DNA from: Branchinecta lynchi
Lineage: Eukaryota; Arthropoda; Branchiopoda; Anostraca; Branchinectidae
Length of the DNA stretch: 64,000 nt
Direction: 5' to 3'
Assembly (NCBI GenBank): GCA_023053575.1
Contig: JAKZAP010000004.1
Location: 18,115,624 to 18,179,623, forward strand
Position 1 is the stretch's first letter. Every line of letters begins with the position of its first letter. The position numbers and the translations under genes were made by a program. Shown piece by piece: positions 30,202 to 41,761 of the stretch. Below the pieces are notes generated by a model, which was not told the DNA's origin, ran no database searches, and saw nothing but the letters and a program-made list of their open reading frames with translations.

Positions 30202-30677
30202 AGGAGGGGTGTCCAACCTCGAATTTACACAGCCTCGAACCTGGCCTAAAAAGGATGGAAGGAAATTTCTGTTAAGTCCTAACTGTCAAGAAGGAAACCC
30301 TGACTGACCTAGGACCTGTTTTTAGACTGTAGAGAAATTTCCTTGTTAAGGTTCTCAGGCCAAGTTCGAGGTCATATAAATTTGAGGTTGTTACCCGATG
30401 AAAAATTTGTAGCCTGCGTAGTTATGGTAGTAGTACGAAAAACTTGCATGTAATACTATGTAATATCAAATAATACTATCATTTAATGTGCCTCAGACTG
30501 GTCCAATCTTATGTAGTAGTATCTAGTAGTATCCTGTCTTGACATAGTAGCATCCAGTCTTGCTAATAGTAGCATATAGTAGTAAGCATGTAGTAGCATT
30601 GTTAGTACTGCATGCTAGTTTTTCGTATTACTTCATATTACTATTCTGCGAAAAAAATTTCATCGGGTACCCCTCCT
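30202..30677. mobile_element. MITE with AGGAGGGGTGTCCAACCTCG ends, interrupted near its right end
   Basis: The left end AGGAGGGGTGTCCAACC is matched by TTTGAGGTTG (about 30381-30390) and, after a nested MITE, ACCCCTCCT (30669-30677). A relative lies at about 43270-43470. Non-coding. Confidence 0.72.
30393..30668. mobile_element. MITE, family A (copy 2), nested
   Basis: Inverted ends ACCCGATGAAAAATTT and AAATTTCATCGGGT, with internal TAGTAGTAT/ATACTACTA repeats. It splits the right terminus of the previous MITE. Confidence 0.85.
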
Positions 30678-31140
30678 GCAGAAGAAAACCAAACAACGTT
30701 GACTATAGGCTGAATTTAAGCCTAAATAAAAAACAGAGACATTTGGTTGTGGTAACATTATTCTTGCTGCAGTTTGTTTTAGTCTAACTGTTAATCAGTT
30801 TATTGATAAAGCCTTATTTTTTATACGCTAAATTACTGACGATTGTATACAGACATGTCAGGCGTTTGTAGGCTATGCCACATAGCTCAGCAGCGATGTG
30901 TTTGCCATCAAAGCAATTCATTCTCATAGGCTAACCTGGTGTTCATTATTGTGTTTTTGTTGAAAGTTTCCACTGCATTTGTTTGCCACTGATTATACCA
31001 GTTAAAGTAAATATACATTAAACATCTGTTATAATTAATTTAAATTTTATTAAAAGTAAAATTCCTCTGTGCTTGCAAAGTTTTTTTGATAATATCAACT
31101 AATAATGTGGTTGCTACTGATTTAAATATTATTTTCATTA

Positions 31141-31700
31141 CAGGATGTTGGACGGATCAACTAGCCAAGGAGCAGCTCTGGTTTGCAGACAGTCAGAAAG
31201 GAGAAATCTTACTGAACACTTTGCAGTTTGCTCCAAACACTAGATATTCTTCCTTTATCAGAGGCTACAGTCCTAGACAAGCTCAGTGATGCTTCTTAGA
31301 AAAGAAGTGATTGGCACTAAAGGGAACTAGCCTATTTAATGACTACAACGACAACAGCAGGATTTTCTTTGGAGTGAGGAGGCCAAACATCATGATTTGT
31401 TTATCAAGAAGCTTCTCAAGCTGAAACCACTCGAAGAAGAGATTAAAGATGTAAGAACAATCCATTTGAGGAACATTGAAACTGAACCAGATTGAAATTG
31501 TGGTAGAGTGTACCAAACGTCGAATAAATGAGAAGTTTTTTGTTCTGTTTAAGCAGAATGTGGTACCGTAGCAATCTAAAATTTGGTGAAGAGTCAGTTG
31601 ATGGCCACTTGCTTCCAGTTTACAGCAAGTATTGATGAAATTTGTTGGCAGTTTGGAAATTATTTCTTGAGTTGTCATTGATGATATAGGGCCATGCTTT
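31141..31700 (+). pseudogene. Transposon-associated coding remnant, copy 2
   Basis: After TTTTCATTACAG, the frame reads WTDQLAKEQLWFADSQK and SSFIRGYSPRQAQ, stop, paralogous to 28398 onward. Similarity continues downstream (NDYN, RRPNIM, then GAAACTGAACCAGATTG and GTGTACCAAACGTC versus GAAATTGAACCAAAGTG and GTGTACAAAACATC near 29281). Truncated and frameshifted. Confidence 0.5.
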
Positions 31701-33223
31701 AGGTTTCGAGAGTGAAATTACTGAGCAGACGGATAAGATAATGAACTCGGACCCTGAAGGTACAGACAACTTTAGTACTGATGGTCTGTTTCAATTAAGT
31801 GTATCTGATCAACAGCATTTACTGGATTCAGATCACAACGGTTAATAGAGTTTCAACCGCATTGTCTAGTAAAAGGCAACAGGAACAGCTAGTGACAAAT
31901 GTGTAAGTATACTAATGAGTATACTAAATGGGAGCTGAAGTGGCTGCAATTGGCTGACGCGGCTTTTGATTTTTCAGTGTTGCTTGCCTTTTACAGCTTT
32001 CAGTGTGGGTGCAAGCTTAGGCCTCTTTCTTGAACCTACTCATGTAGTAAGATGGGTATTGGAATACAGCTTGTGTAATATCGAACAGAAGACAGTCATA
32101 TGTTCGACTACTGCAAGGGAGAGTCGTGGAATTAAACATTCAAGTTATTATACTGTTTTTGTTCCAAGTTTATGAGTAAACCTCACCCTTTGCTTAGTTT
32201 TCGAAACCCCGAAGGAGTGTACTTTTTTCTATTTCTACAAACATTAACTACTAGGCTGATTTCTCTGCACAAGTTCAAATCCTGTGCAATCATACCTATA
32301 GTCGTGTCCACAAAATTACAAAAAGTACATTCGGTAACAAAAAATTATGTACGTTTTTTTCAAGAATCACGGGCTTTTCCCTTTGTGTTTAGAAGGATAT
32401 TTGCAAGTCAGAATCGGAATCAGCGAAGTAGGTTAGCTGGTCGTAGTAGGCTAACAATATAAACAGGAATTCCAAAGCCACGTTAGATTCATCAACAGTT
32501 ATCTATTATTATCGACGAGACCAGCCGTAGATGTCGTTTTATTCAACTACGGCGTAGCGCTGTTGTTGTTTTATTTAAAGCTGTAGTCCTAGTTACTACT
32601 TTTTCGTTTTATTATGTCCGTCAAAGTTCTAGCGACGATTGAGAATGGCGTCATTTTCCGTGAAGAAAACGACTATTGACAATTTTAGGATAACATAGGT
32701 GGATGACAGTTGCTGAATCTAATACGGCTCAAGAGTTCAAGATGACATTTGTAGATGGTCAACTTCATGACTTCTTTGGCCCTCGCTTGATTCAACTATC
32801 CACCCTGGACTCAGGTAGAGTGGTGGATAGACCCGCAATCCATCGTCAGAACCGTTACCCGAGATCGAGAATTTAGTTTTCATATTTTTATTATCGTACT
32901 GTCTTCGGTCCCAGACTAATGAGTAAAACCCGCATTTTGTTATTTTGAATTATTTGCCACCTTTTGTAGCTGAACCCAATCATCGTGTGGGAACCCTGTT
33001 GCGATTTTGTAGCTGCTACAAAACTACAGCGAAAATGTAGTTCCGCACCCGACTCCTCTGTGTGAACGCACAGTAAAAATGATCTCCGTATACATCTTGT
33101 GCCACGCAAAAGGAGCCCATGTGGCTGTCACCCACCGACAGATCATTTTTTTGTTTGCACTGGCTGCGTGCATTTTTGTAATTTTCCGTGTAGACGCAAG
33201 CTCACGACCCCATACCTGTCTCT
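31701..33223. other. Non-coding or decayed
   Basis: No confident gene. Around 32650-32850 a frame-broken stretch (FKMTFVDGQLHDFFGPRLIQL) may be a decayed coding segment of the same mobile unit. Confidence 0.35.
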
Positions 33224-33463
33224 TTGAACCCACTGGACTATGGATGGGCCGATGAGATACGTGGGGGAGCAAAAGCAGTGGCAACTGATGGGCCATATTT
33301 TTCCAGACAGTGTGGTCGGTGTTTTTTGTGCCTGCAAGAAATCTTGCAGCAAAAATGCTCATGTGCTGTAACCAAGAGATCTCGTGATTTACCATGCGCA
33401 TCCGGGGGGAAATGTGTCAATGTCATTGTAATAGACGAGGAAGAAGAGGATTTCGAAGCCTAA
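33224..33463 (+). pseudogene. Cysteine-rich ORF with an acidic C-terminus, transposon-like
   Basis: The ORF reads RQCGRCFLCLQEILQQKCSC, then PCASGGKCVN and an acidic DEEEEDFEA tail. In another frame the same bases give CACKKSCSK, so a frameshift may join a C-x-C-x3-C cluster to the rest. Such Cys-rich, acidic-tailed C-termini are common in proteins of unclassified transposon-linked ORFs. Function is not assignable. The stretch 33464-34194 after it shows nothing recognisable apart from a short TTTATTATTA tract near 34040. Confidence 0.4.
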
Positions 33464-34340
33464 CTCATTTGTGATTAAATATGAAAGTTGACAGGATCAA
33501 CTTTTGCAAATATGGTTTTAATAAATGTACTCTTTCACCGTAAATAAACATACCTAAATAAACTTTTCCATTGTTTCTGAAGGATAGTTATTAGTCAGAG
33601 TTGGAATCACCGTAGCTGGTTAGCTGATAATAGTTTTCGATCCGCTTTAGAAAAATGAAATGGAACGCCAAGACATCCGAATTTGAGTGTTGGTGCGTAA
33701 CATCTTTAGCACATGTCTGATCCCAGTATCCCGCCCAGATTCGAAATCAGCGTGGTCGATTTACCTAGAATCCATCGTCGGATCAGCTGCCCCCGACGGG
33801 AAAGCTACTTTTCACATTTTGATACTTGGGCCCCAGACTATGTTGGAGAAATCTGGCAACACTTGCCAACACTGTCTGCGCTAGAACTGGAAAGGAAAGC
33901 GCGCAGTATTTAAAATAGAAAGAATACTCTATAGGCCGAAAGGGTTCGAAGGATCGGAGCCCAGGAGCCAGTAGTTTATTGGCTTGGATTGGTAATTATA
34001 ACTGCAAAAGGAAGAACCCAAGTGATTAAGAAATGAATAGATTTATTATTATGGCCAGTGATAGCCCCAGCTATTCAGGTATCTTTTGATGTGGGACAGG
34101 AAGAAGACCCTGTTTAGGTATGTAACCAGCAGGTAACCAGTCTCAGTTTAACCAAATTCACAGAGGTACCTGCCCGAAAAATGAAGATTTGTGTATGACT
34201 GCATCACAGAGATGCATAGTTACCACGATTACTATGTTTCTAAGCTTGGTAAGCAAATATTCACTATTTGAGGAGGTTGGAGCGGTCAGTATATTACCAT
34301 TTACAAGGTTGGAACGAAAATAGTAACTAATAGTTACTAT

Positions 34341-35594
34341 AATTGATATATGCTTGGGGGATCACATTCTTCAACCTTCACCTTCGATTGTGTACCTTGG
34401 TCTGCCTATTGGGTTGGACATGAAAACAGTGCGTTCTTGTCTTTTAAATTTTTTTGCGGAAAAAGCTAGAAAAGCATACGGAATACTCATTACTTCTAAG
34501 CATTGTTACAATAGACACATACTGGCCCGGCTATATTCCGCATTCGCTATGCCGCACATACCAGTCTAGTACACTAGCCCCTTTTCAGGCACGGTGCTCA
34601 AACGTCTAGCACGATGCCTGGGTGCTAGACATTCAAGCACTGTACCTTGGATTTCATGTATGGTGCATGGATTTCAGTATACAGTGCATACATCAAAAAC
34701 ATAGTTTCTGTCATAACAACTGAGCACCAGCTCGGACAGGGCTGAAATTACTACCATGAATTAGAGAAATCAGAGACAATCCTTTATATATTTTTCACAA
34801 CAAAAACAGAAGGGCTCGGCTGATGAGATGTGAAAAACCTCATTTCCTTTTCTACATAGTCAAGGGTTTTGCATGCAAAGTATCCTGTGCCTCAGCTTTT
34901 TCTACCTAGCAGCCAACCAGAATATTGGCTCTTGGGGAATAGATAGGGAAAATACATGGAAAATAGATAGGGTGCTGTTAGGTTTTTCATCTCCATCATC
35001 ATTAGAGCCCTTTTGTTTTTGTTGTGAAAAATATATAAAGGATTGTCTTTGATTTCTCTAATTCATAGTAGTAATTTCAGCCCTGTCCAAGCCGGTGCTC
35101 AGTTGTGATGACAAAAAGTGTTTTTTTTCTGTATGCACTGTATACTGAAATCCATGCACCATACATGAAATCCAAGGTACAGTGCTTGAACGTCTAGCAC
35201 CCAGGCATGGTGCACATACTAGTCCTGTCGTCGTTCTGGTCACTACTGACTATGTAAGATAAAAAATGCATTTGTTCCACATTTCATAAGTATTGCAAAT
35301 ATCTCCTAGGACTACCTCTGTGGGCCCGTAATTCTAGATTGTCGGCAAAGTATAATGTCACCGATCCGTTTATTGCAATATCTGAGCGAATTGCAGGTTT
35401 TATTCGTTCTCTTGATGCTAGCCATACTTTTTATAGGGCTATGTTGCCCCATGTTTAAATAAGAGTATCAAAATTTATGTGTTACATGTTGTGTCTTCTT
35501 GTCTTTTTTTGTTTCTCTTTCTTTTTTTTGTCTTTTCTTTCATACTCCATTTGTGACTTGTGTCTTAAAAATGGGAAAAAAGTTTCATTCATTC
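34341..35594 (+). mobile_element. 5'-truncated LINE fragment with CATTCATTCA tail
   Basis: Codes for SIVYLGLPIGLDMKTVRSCL and YNRHILARLYSAFAMPHI (34354-34569), typical of the region after the RT palm in LINE ORF2. After an inserted foldback, it resumes with ISERIAGFIRSLDASHTFY and MLPHV before a stop (about 35455). It ends TTTCATTCATTCA and is flanked by ACTAT on each side (34336-34340 and 35595-35599), which is the target duplication within the family H MITE. Confidence 0.82.
34614..35213. mobile_element. 600-bp foldback element with arms of about 230 bp
   Basis: The left arm begins ATGCCTGGGTGCTAGAC and includes GGTGCATGGATTTCAGTATA. The right arm is the near-perfect complement, ending GTCTAGCACCCAGGCAT. 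The loop is about 130 bp. Flanking ACATACCAGTC and ACATACTAGTC may be the target duplication. It is not related to family F. Confidence 0.85.
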
Positions 35595-35622
35595 ACTATT
35601 GTTAGAAGGATGGAACACGCTC

Positions 35623-36239
35623 TTCGTGGCTAGATTCTCGTGGGAAATTCAAATTTAGCAGCAAAATAGTGTCGAAACATTAAAATTAACTAGGCTACTT
35701 TCTCAAGCACATATACCTAAAAATATGGGTTCTTTTTGCACTGGTTCGTAAGGGAGGAAGCCTGAAGATTTACTTATTGAGATTCTACCTGAATTTTATT
35801 TTCAAACAATTGAAATTGCAGCAAAAAAAATAGACAAAAAAGTGGTTCCACGAGTTTCAACATGTGGTTCGACTGTTTGGCACCCAGTTGTGTTTCGGCG
35901 ACAAACACTCAGAAGTATGTGGACCACAGTTCTGTCGCGAAAAAATGCCCAAAGCCTGTTAGTTGCCAATAGCCTATCAAGGGAAACATTCAGACTTGAT
36001 TCTCCCACAGCTGTGGAACTAGAGTTTATGGACCAGAGTCCCTCACCAAGCAATTCGAGAGTAAGCTCATTCAGAAAATGTTAATGGTAGTATCTTTGAT
36101 GCTGATTTGATTTGATTTGATGCCTCAGATCAAGGTAAATGAAGAGGAAATAAGTATTCCTTCACCACACGATAGTACAAGCTAACTGCAAGTCTTCTTT
36201 GACTGTGTTGAATGCAACTTCAGCATCACATATGGAAGG
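35623..36239. other. Non-coding with a TGATT microsatellite
   Basis: An 80-codon ORF (35842-36084) has no recognised domain. (TGATT)n at about 36104-36121 looks like a LINE 3' tail, so the preceding few hundred bases may be a decayed retroposon. Confidence 0.35.
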
Positions 36240-36420
36240 GGAGAATTTTTCTTAAAAATTGTATTGTTTTCCTAAAACCAGTCGATTTTTCATCAAAACA
36301 GTCATTTTCTTAACATCAGTTTTTTTTTCTGTAAAAACAGTTGATAAAAATGACCAGTCAGTCGGTAAATACCTTGCCCACCCCAAACATTTTGGCTAGA
36401 AACACCTCTGACTTCAGCTG
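36240..36420 (-). repeat. Family P repeat, inverted orientation
   Basis: TTTTTCAT/AACAGTC units, then GTCGGTAAATACCTTGCCC and CCAAACATTTTGGCTAG, the complement of the pattern at 27240-27520. Confidence 0.65.
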
Positions 36421-36469
36421 ATATACACTGACCAAGCTGATTTGGAAATAAATATTCATACGATGGATA

Positions 36470-36870
36470 AAACCAAATACGTCAGCTACTAATGCTTTGG
36501 TAGCAATATTTTGACCGTTCATGGCATTAAGGGTCCTCGTCAGGCTGCAGAACATTAGGATCGATTTTGGAGAAACGGAAGAAACAAACCTGCAAAAGAA
36601 CTTAGTTTTACAATAAAGTTGCATATAATAAAGCATATGTAGCTGATATACCGTTTTTATCTATTGCATGAATAAATACTTCAGCTGAGTTTTATTTTGG
36701 TAATTTTATATTCGAACAGTGCATAAAACGGATCTTTGGCAGCGATATTTCGGCCCTTCTTGGGACACCTGGGACACAGCCTGACGAGGACAAGCATCGT
36801 AGCTAACATATCCATTTTATGCATTGTTGAAATATATGTTTCCCAGTCAGCTTGGGCTGAAGGAGTATTT
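36470..36870. mobile_element. Foldback element, family F (copy 4, rearranged)
   Basis: Left-arm landmarks ATACGTCAGCTACTAATGC and GGTCCTCGTCAGGCTG (36479-36547) and a second partial set from 36716 (AAACGGATCTTTGGCAGCG, TTTCGGCCCTTCTTGG, CAGCCTGACGAGGAC), ending CAGTCAGCTTGGGCTGAAGG at about 36845-36864. The centre is expanded and the pairing is partly lost. Confidence 0.75.
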
Positions 36871-38095
36871 GTCTAGCAGTATTTCAGCCCTGGCGAGGGT
36901 CCCATTCAGGCTCAAGCCATAAAACAAACCTGTGATAAAATAAGTAAAGATTCTAGCAAGTATAAAATTCTGATTTTGGTGAGTTTCTTCACAGGAGTGG
37001 CTGGGAATAGGTAATGACGTTTAGAGATATCAGTCGAATAAAACTTAGCTGACATATCTGTTTAATTCCCATCAAATACAAGAGGAAATAGATGATTGTC
37101 AGACCCTCATCATAATCAAAACACAACAACCACCAAGGGCATGGCATTTCATGCGCTTTCTGGATTTCCTTCATGAGCAGTTAGAAAGTTATGTTTGTGG
37201 AAAGTTAAGGTGGCAAGGAAAGAAATCATATAGGCTACTGGGTAAAAATAGGGGAGGCAAACAGGTTCAGCTCCCAGTATCTGCCCAGTATGAAGTCTAA
37301 AAGGCAGGAAGTGAAACCATACTAGCTTTCTTCGATCTTAGTTTACTGAAGGGTGGGCTGGCCTAGGCCCAGGGGCGTCGCTAGCCAAAACTCGAGGGGT
37401 GGGGGGGCAGGGTAACTGCCTGCGCCCTGCTGCCCATTTTAGCTTTTCTTCGCACTTGTACTAATAAAACATGCGGTACCTTGCAAGCCTTCAAGTCTGA
37501 AGAAGCCTAGTCGTATCTAAGAGCTCAGGGCGGTTTGAAGGGCTTCGTGGGAGGTGACTACCTCAAAATATACGACAGATTTCCAGCAACGCTCAAGAGT
37601 CATACCAGTTGGAAACAATAGCTAAGAAACATAGCATCGCATTCTAGTAACTGTGCGAAATTACAGAGCTGAGCGTCATTTGTAATAACAGGAATTCGCT
37701 AACGCAATACCCCGTCCCACATCAATTCCTAATGACTGTATATCAAACAGAATAAAAGTGAGCGACGCAGGCAAAATCCCCCCCCCCCTCCCCCTCGAAG
37801 AAAGGCCCAGTTATACACAAGTTATACATACATCCCCAATTTTTGTTATACACAAACCAGTTATACACAAATCCCCAATTTTTTGGGCAGTGTTCAAGCG
37901 TTAGGCTATACCCCAACGCATGAGCAGTGTCTGAACGTCGGAGCACAGTGCCTTGTAGTGGGAGACTGTACCGTCTGTACCCCCATGAACATCCGTTTCT
38001 TCGAAGATAGAGACGCTGGCGAACAAGGGTCCGACTGTCGTTTTGAAGGACACCCGCACTACATAGTGTTTCTAATCATATGAGCTGAAATAGTT
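36871..38095. other. Non-coding with fragments of repeats
   Basis: A hAT-like end fragment CAGGGGCGTCGCTAGCC with a G-run occurs at 37371-37410. A short tandem TTATACACAA pattern lies at 37811-37880. ORFs here are short and unrecognised. Confidence 0.4.
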
Positions 38096-38240
38096 GACCA
38101 CTTTATAAGTAAGATAAATAGATAGATTTATTAATTGCTAAGCAGCCCGAGGGCCATGGCAACAAAAAATCACAAAAAAGTATCACGCACCAGAAAAAAT
38201 GCACAAAACAAAATAACAACACAAAAAAAGAAAAAGCTCC
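38096..38240 (-). mobile_element. Probable LINE 3' end, minus orientation
   Basis: The plus strand starts GATAGATAGATTTATTAATTG then GCTAAGCAGCCCGAGGGCC, the layout of an inverted simple-repeat tail followed by 3' UTR. No RT remnant was read. Confidence 0.4.
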
Positions 38241-39837
38241 TCCGTAATCTTTCTCTTCTCTAATAACCATTTTCAATATTTCTTTGGTATTTCCCTAGTC
38301 CAAAAATCTACTTCTATGTTCCATCGCCATCCTCAGGAATCGGCCCAATCGTAGTAAAACATTCATTCCTAACAACTCTGATTAAGCTGTACTTACAAAA
38401 AACTACACACGGCTTCGGCTGTTTTTAGCCTCTTTCCATGTCCCTTGCTTTGAATAACAATCTTGGCAAAAGTTGCAAAACCGGTTTTCGGACGATCAGC
38501 TCACGCAAAGAGAAGAAACATGGCAAGGGTGATAATCAGTGTATTCCTAGTAGAGTAGACTGCACACTGGGGGAAGGGAGGTTCCCGAAAGCTCGGTGAC
38601 TTTCGACGGACTAGATAGATTTTATTAGCCATGGGTATCTGTACGTCTGTCTACTTGGTTAATTTTTCTTGTACCTTTCAGGATCAGACAGACACCAGCT
38701 GGTCCCTGCTGGAAGTATGCGTCTTCCACGACCCTTTTAGTGCGTTGAATGACTAGACCTGTCCAAGCAAAATAGATCTGATGCATCAGTCGGCGAAACC
38801 TCACGAGAGCTCTTTTTAACACGTTTGCGCCTTCGTAAGAGTGGCTCGCCGAAGCAGTGGTGTGGTTACCTGAGTGAAAGAGGAGACTCATTAGTCGCCT
38901 CTGAGTGATGCTGGATAACGAAGGTATTTAGCCAAGGAATGATGGGACGCGAGTAGGAAGCATAAAAAGTAAGCTTGTCTCTTCGAATTGACTTTAGTGT
39001 CGTCTACGTGGAGGGGGGTATGAGAAACAAATATAGAAGCGTGCTACTCGAGGGCCGATTTATCTGAAGTTGTGTCAACGTGGGAAGGGGGGTGGGCTAC
39101 AGTTGTACGTTGTCTGCCAGAAGACGATAAACTAATACAAAATATGATGTTTGTTTTGTATTATTAAGTTTAAGACTTAAGACTTTGATAGCTCTTTTTC
39201 TTACGCGACCGCAGCTCGTTGGCTTTTGAAATACACATATGTAGCCTATGTGAAGGGGAAATATATCCAGCGTATCCGTTGCTAGTTTGCGTGGTTCTTT
39301 CTGAAACTCAACAAAGCCAAGGCTATCTCAACAATGAAAATGCAGCATTTATTTTTCACAATTGGGTTTAAATTTGGCCTTGAACGACGCTTTATTAAAC
39401 GCTGATTACAACTCTTAAGGTTTCACTGTCGTTTGCGTTAAATTGTCAGTAAGGCGCAAAAAGTATGTAACAGATGCGACTCCCCGTCTTCGGAATGTGC
39501 CGCGGCGCCTGAGATGTGTGCATTAAATCGTTGCGTCTATTGTATAGTGTAATTTCTTGTGGTCAAAGATCAGATATGCACAGCGCCTGCTTACGGGTAT
39601 TGTACTGGTTGAAGTTGATGGATAACCGCAGTTCGTTAAAAAGAAGCATTTCCAGGAGGTAGAAACATTGCCTCTTATTGCTAGGCTCGCTGCTTAAACA
39701 ATTCGAGCTTGAGGAACAAAGAGCTAAATTTATTTCGCGTCACCGTAAAAGATAAGATTAACGGCCACAGTGAAAACAAGATGCGCAGGAAATTAGTAGT
39801 AGTAGTAGTGTTTTATATGGTACCGTAGAATATATAG
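38241..39837. other. Non-coding, nothing recognised
   Basis: An 88-codon minus-strand ORF (38625-38891) has no recognised domain. A (TAG)n run occurs at about 39797-39810. Confidence 0.4.
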
Positions 39838-40060
39838 TCTTATATTTGATAGTGCAAAATGGATATGTCAGCAAAACCGCTCAAGTTGGAAAAAGGTTTT
39901 TCCCACACGTTCGTTTTTCCAACTTGAGCGGTTCTGAGCCTGAAGAGGATCCTTGCCAAGAAGGGCCGAAATGTACCTCCGATCAAATTTAGCTGACGTA
40001 TCCGCTTTGCACTATCAAGTATGATTCGCAGTCAGCTTGGGCTGAAGGAATATTTAGTAT
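39838..40060. mobile_element. Foldback element, family F (copy 5), left arm shortened
   Basis: Left arm reduced to GTGCAAAATGGATATGTCAGC and AACCGCTCAAGTTGG; right arm full length with GAGCCTGAAGAGGATCC and TAGCTGACGTATCCG, ending GGGCTGAAGGAATATTT. Confidence 0.85.
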
Positions 40061-41407
40061 AGTGTTACTTAAGGTGACATTATAAGCACAACAAAAGTGG
40101 AGCTTGCGAGGATTTGCTAGCTTATGGAAATTAGAGAGAATATGGGGGATGAGACCATGTACCCAAAATAGCAATAAACAAAATCATGACCTTGTGTAAC
40201 CCCAACATAACAACAAAAACAAACAAACAACAACAAAAATAACCTAAAGAAAATTTAATCCGTCTGTTTCAAAACATCCCATGTCCCAAGAAGATAATTG
40301 AAATGATGTAAACGAGGTAACGGAATATTTGCCACCACCAGCGGTATTGCGGTCCGGTCGTAGAATTGTGGGTCTGTCCTGAAAAATTCACTTTTCTAAT
40401 AAAATCGTTTTTTCAAAGTATAGAATGAGTAGAGGATAAAAGTCTTTGAATAGTCTGCGCACCAATCAATATGTAAGCGCTGGCTCTTTACGCAAATGTG
40501 AATGTGGGGCTCTTTAAATGCCATCTTTGTTTTCGGTTACCAAACTCGGCCACTGCTAGTAATAAGAAGGGATAAAATCCTTTAAGAGGAGAATGAAATC
40601 CTGCCCTTGTTCCAACGCAGTCATGCGGTGAATATGCGACGTCTAACTTCTTCAGTACTGCACTCTGTTACACTTGCTCGCATGCATTGTCCGAGATTAG
40701 CCCTATGTTCCGGTTGCGAGCATTTTTGCACGTCGCAGGGCTTGAAGATGTCAATTCTCCTACAGGTTTATCGGTCGACACCCTAGTACACTAGGAGCAG
40801 GGAATTCGATTGTTTTTGATCATTCTTTAATCTTTACAAAACTATGCCAGATATTCTGGATCGCGACCCTTAGTCTAGAGAAAATCGTTAAGAATCTTCA
40901 TTCATTAGACAACCTTAGTGGGTTCCTTAATGCTCTCCGGACTTCCTAGTTTTAATTTTAAGTCTCGCTGACGACTGAGGAGGACTGGCCAAGTTTTGCG
41001 AAAGATTTATGGACTTCGTCTGCAGGCCAAATCGATACTACTGTTTGTCCTGGCCGGTAAAGAGCCGGACGTCCGTGTGGCTTTCTATCGCCAGGAATAA
41101 TCCTACCAGTTGGTCCGAAAATAAATCCGAAAGAAATAGTCCTACCGGTAGTTGGTCCTACCGCTGCAGTGTCTTGGGTCTGTAAAGCTTTCAGCTACGT
41201 AGTAGGCTATTTGCCAAATTCGTGCTTACATTCGGGTTCACATATATAGCTAGTTAATTTCACCAGTTCTTGTTTTCATTGACTTCCACTGATAAACTGG
41301 ACCCGCTATAAAACGGGTCAAGCCTTTAGAGCGGTCAGTAGCGCAACATCAAATGAATGACTCGTTGTAGGAGACAAGTGGAATTGCACAGGTATTGCTG
41401 GTATTAG
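40061..41407. other. Non-coding, nothing recognised
   Basis: Contains a (CAACAAA)-like run near 40205-40240. No ORF of note. Confidence 0.4.
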
Positions 41408-41761
41408 AGCTTGGTCACACTGGGCTCAAAAAGGTTGCCAGACAAATAACTGAAAATCCCTAGGGGACGTGAGATTTGGTAGACTTTGTGGCAGCTTGGG
41501 GATATTGAGCAGACTGCAATTAGGGGTCAATTAAGGTTCCTGTAACAAAATGATACACGCTTTTTTACTCTAATTTACTTTGCACACATAGTATCCGCTA
41601 ACAAGGAGCGTCTGCTCCTTCCATTTGGGGTTTACTTTGCACACATGGAACCCGCTAGCATTTAAAACGACAACATTCAGAATTAGTTGTATCTTGTTCT
41701 TTTTCTTTTTTCTACTTTTGCAACCGAAAAGGCCAGGAAATGAGCCCAGTGCGACCAAGCT
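41408..41761. mobile_element. MITE with AGCTTGGTC ends
   Basis: Left end AGCTTGGTCACACTGGGCTC and right end GAGCCCAGTGCGACCAAGCT differ at one base when aligned as inverted repeats. ATTA lies close on both sides. An internal direct duplication of TTTACTTTGCACACAT (41574 and 41632) is present. Confidence 0.75.

Larger units (their letters stand above)
29405..33071. mobile_element. Possible 3.7-kb element bounded by CTGTGCGTTC inverted ends
   Basis: CTGTGCGTTCCCAC (29405) and GTGTGAACGCACAG (ending 33071) are inverted, each flanked by TAA. Subterminal CTACAAAATCGCGCAAC and TTGCGATTTTGTAG are also inverted. TAA duplication suggests a PIF/Harbinger-type element. The interior includes the second copy of the coding remnant and two MITEs; two separate short elements are an alternative. 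Confidence 0.35.
34195..35622. mobile_element. PIF/Harbinger-like MITE, family H (copy 3), left half lost, split by a LINE
   Basis: Sequence from about 34198 (CAGAGATGCATAGTTACC) to 34340 (AACTAATAGTTACTAT) matches the intact copies. The remaining end, TTGTTAGAAGGATGGAACACGCTC, is found at 35599-35622 after a LINE insertion. Confidence 0.8.

Noticed and set aside
33687..33913. Overlapping ORFs of 65-66 codons
   Set aside because: Two frames compete over the same bases and neither shows a domain, signal peptide or splice context.
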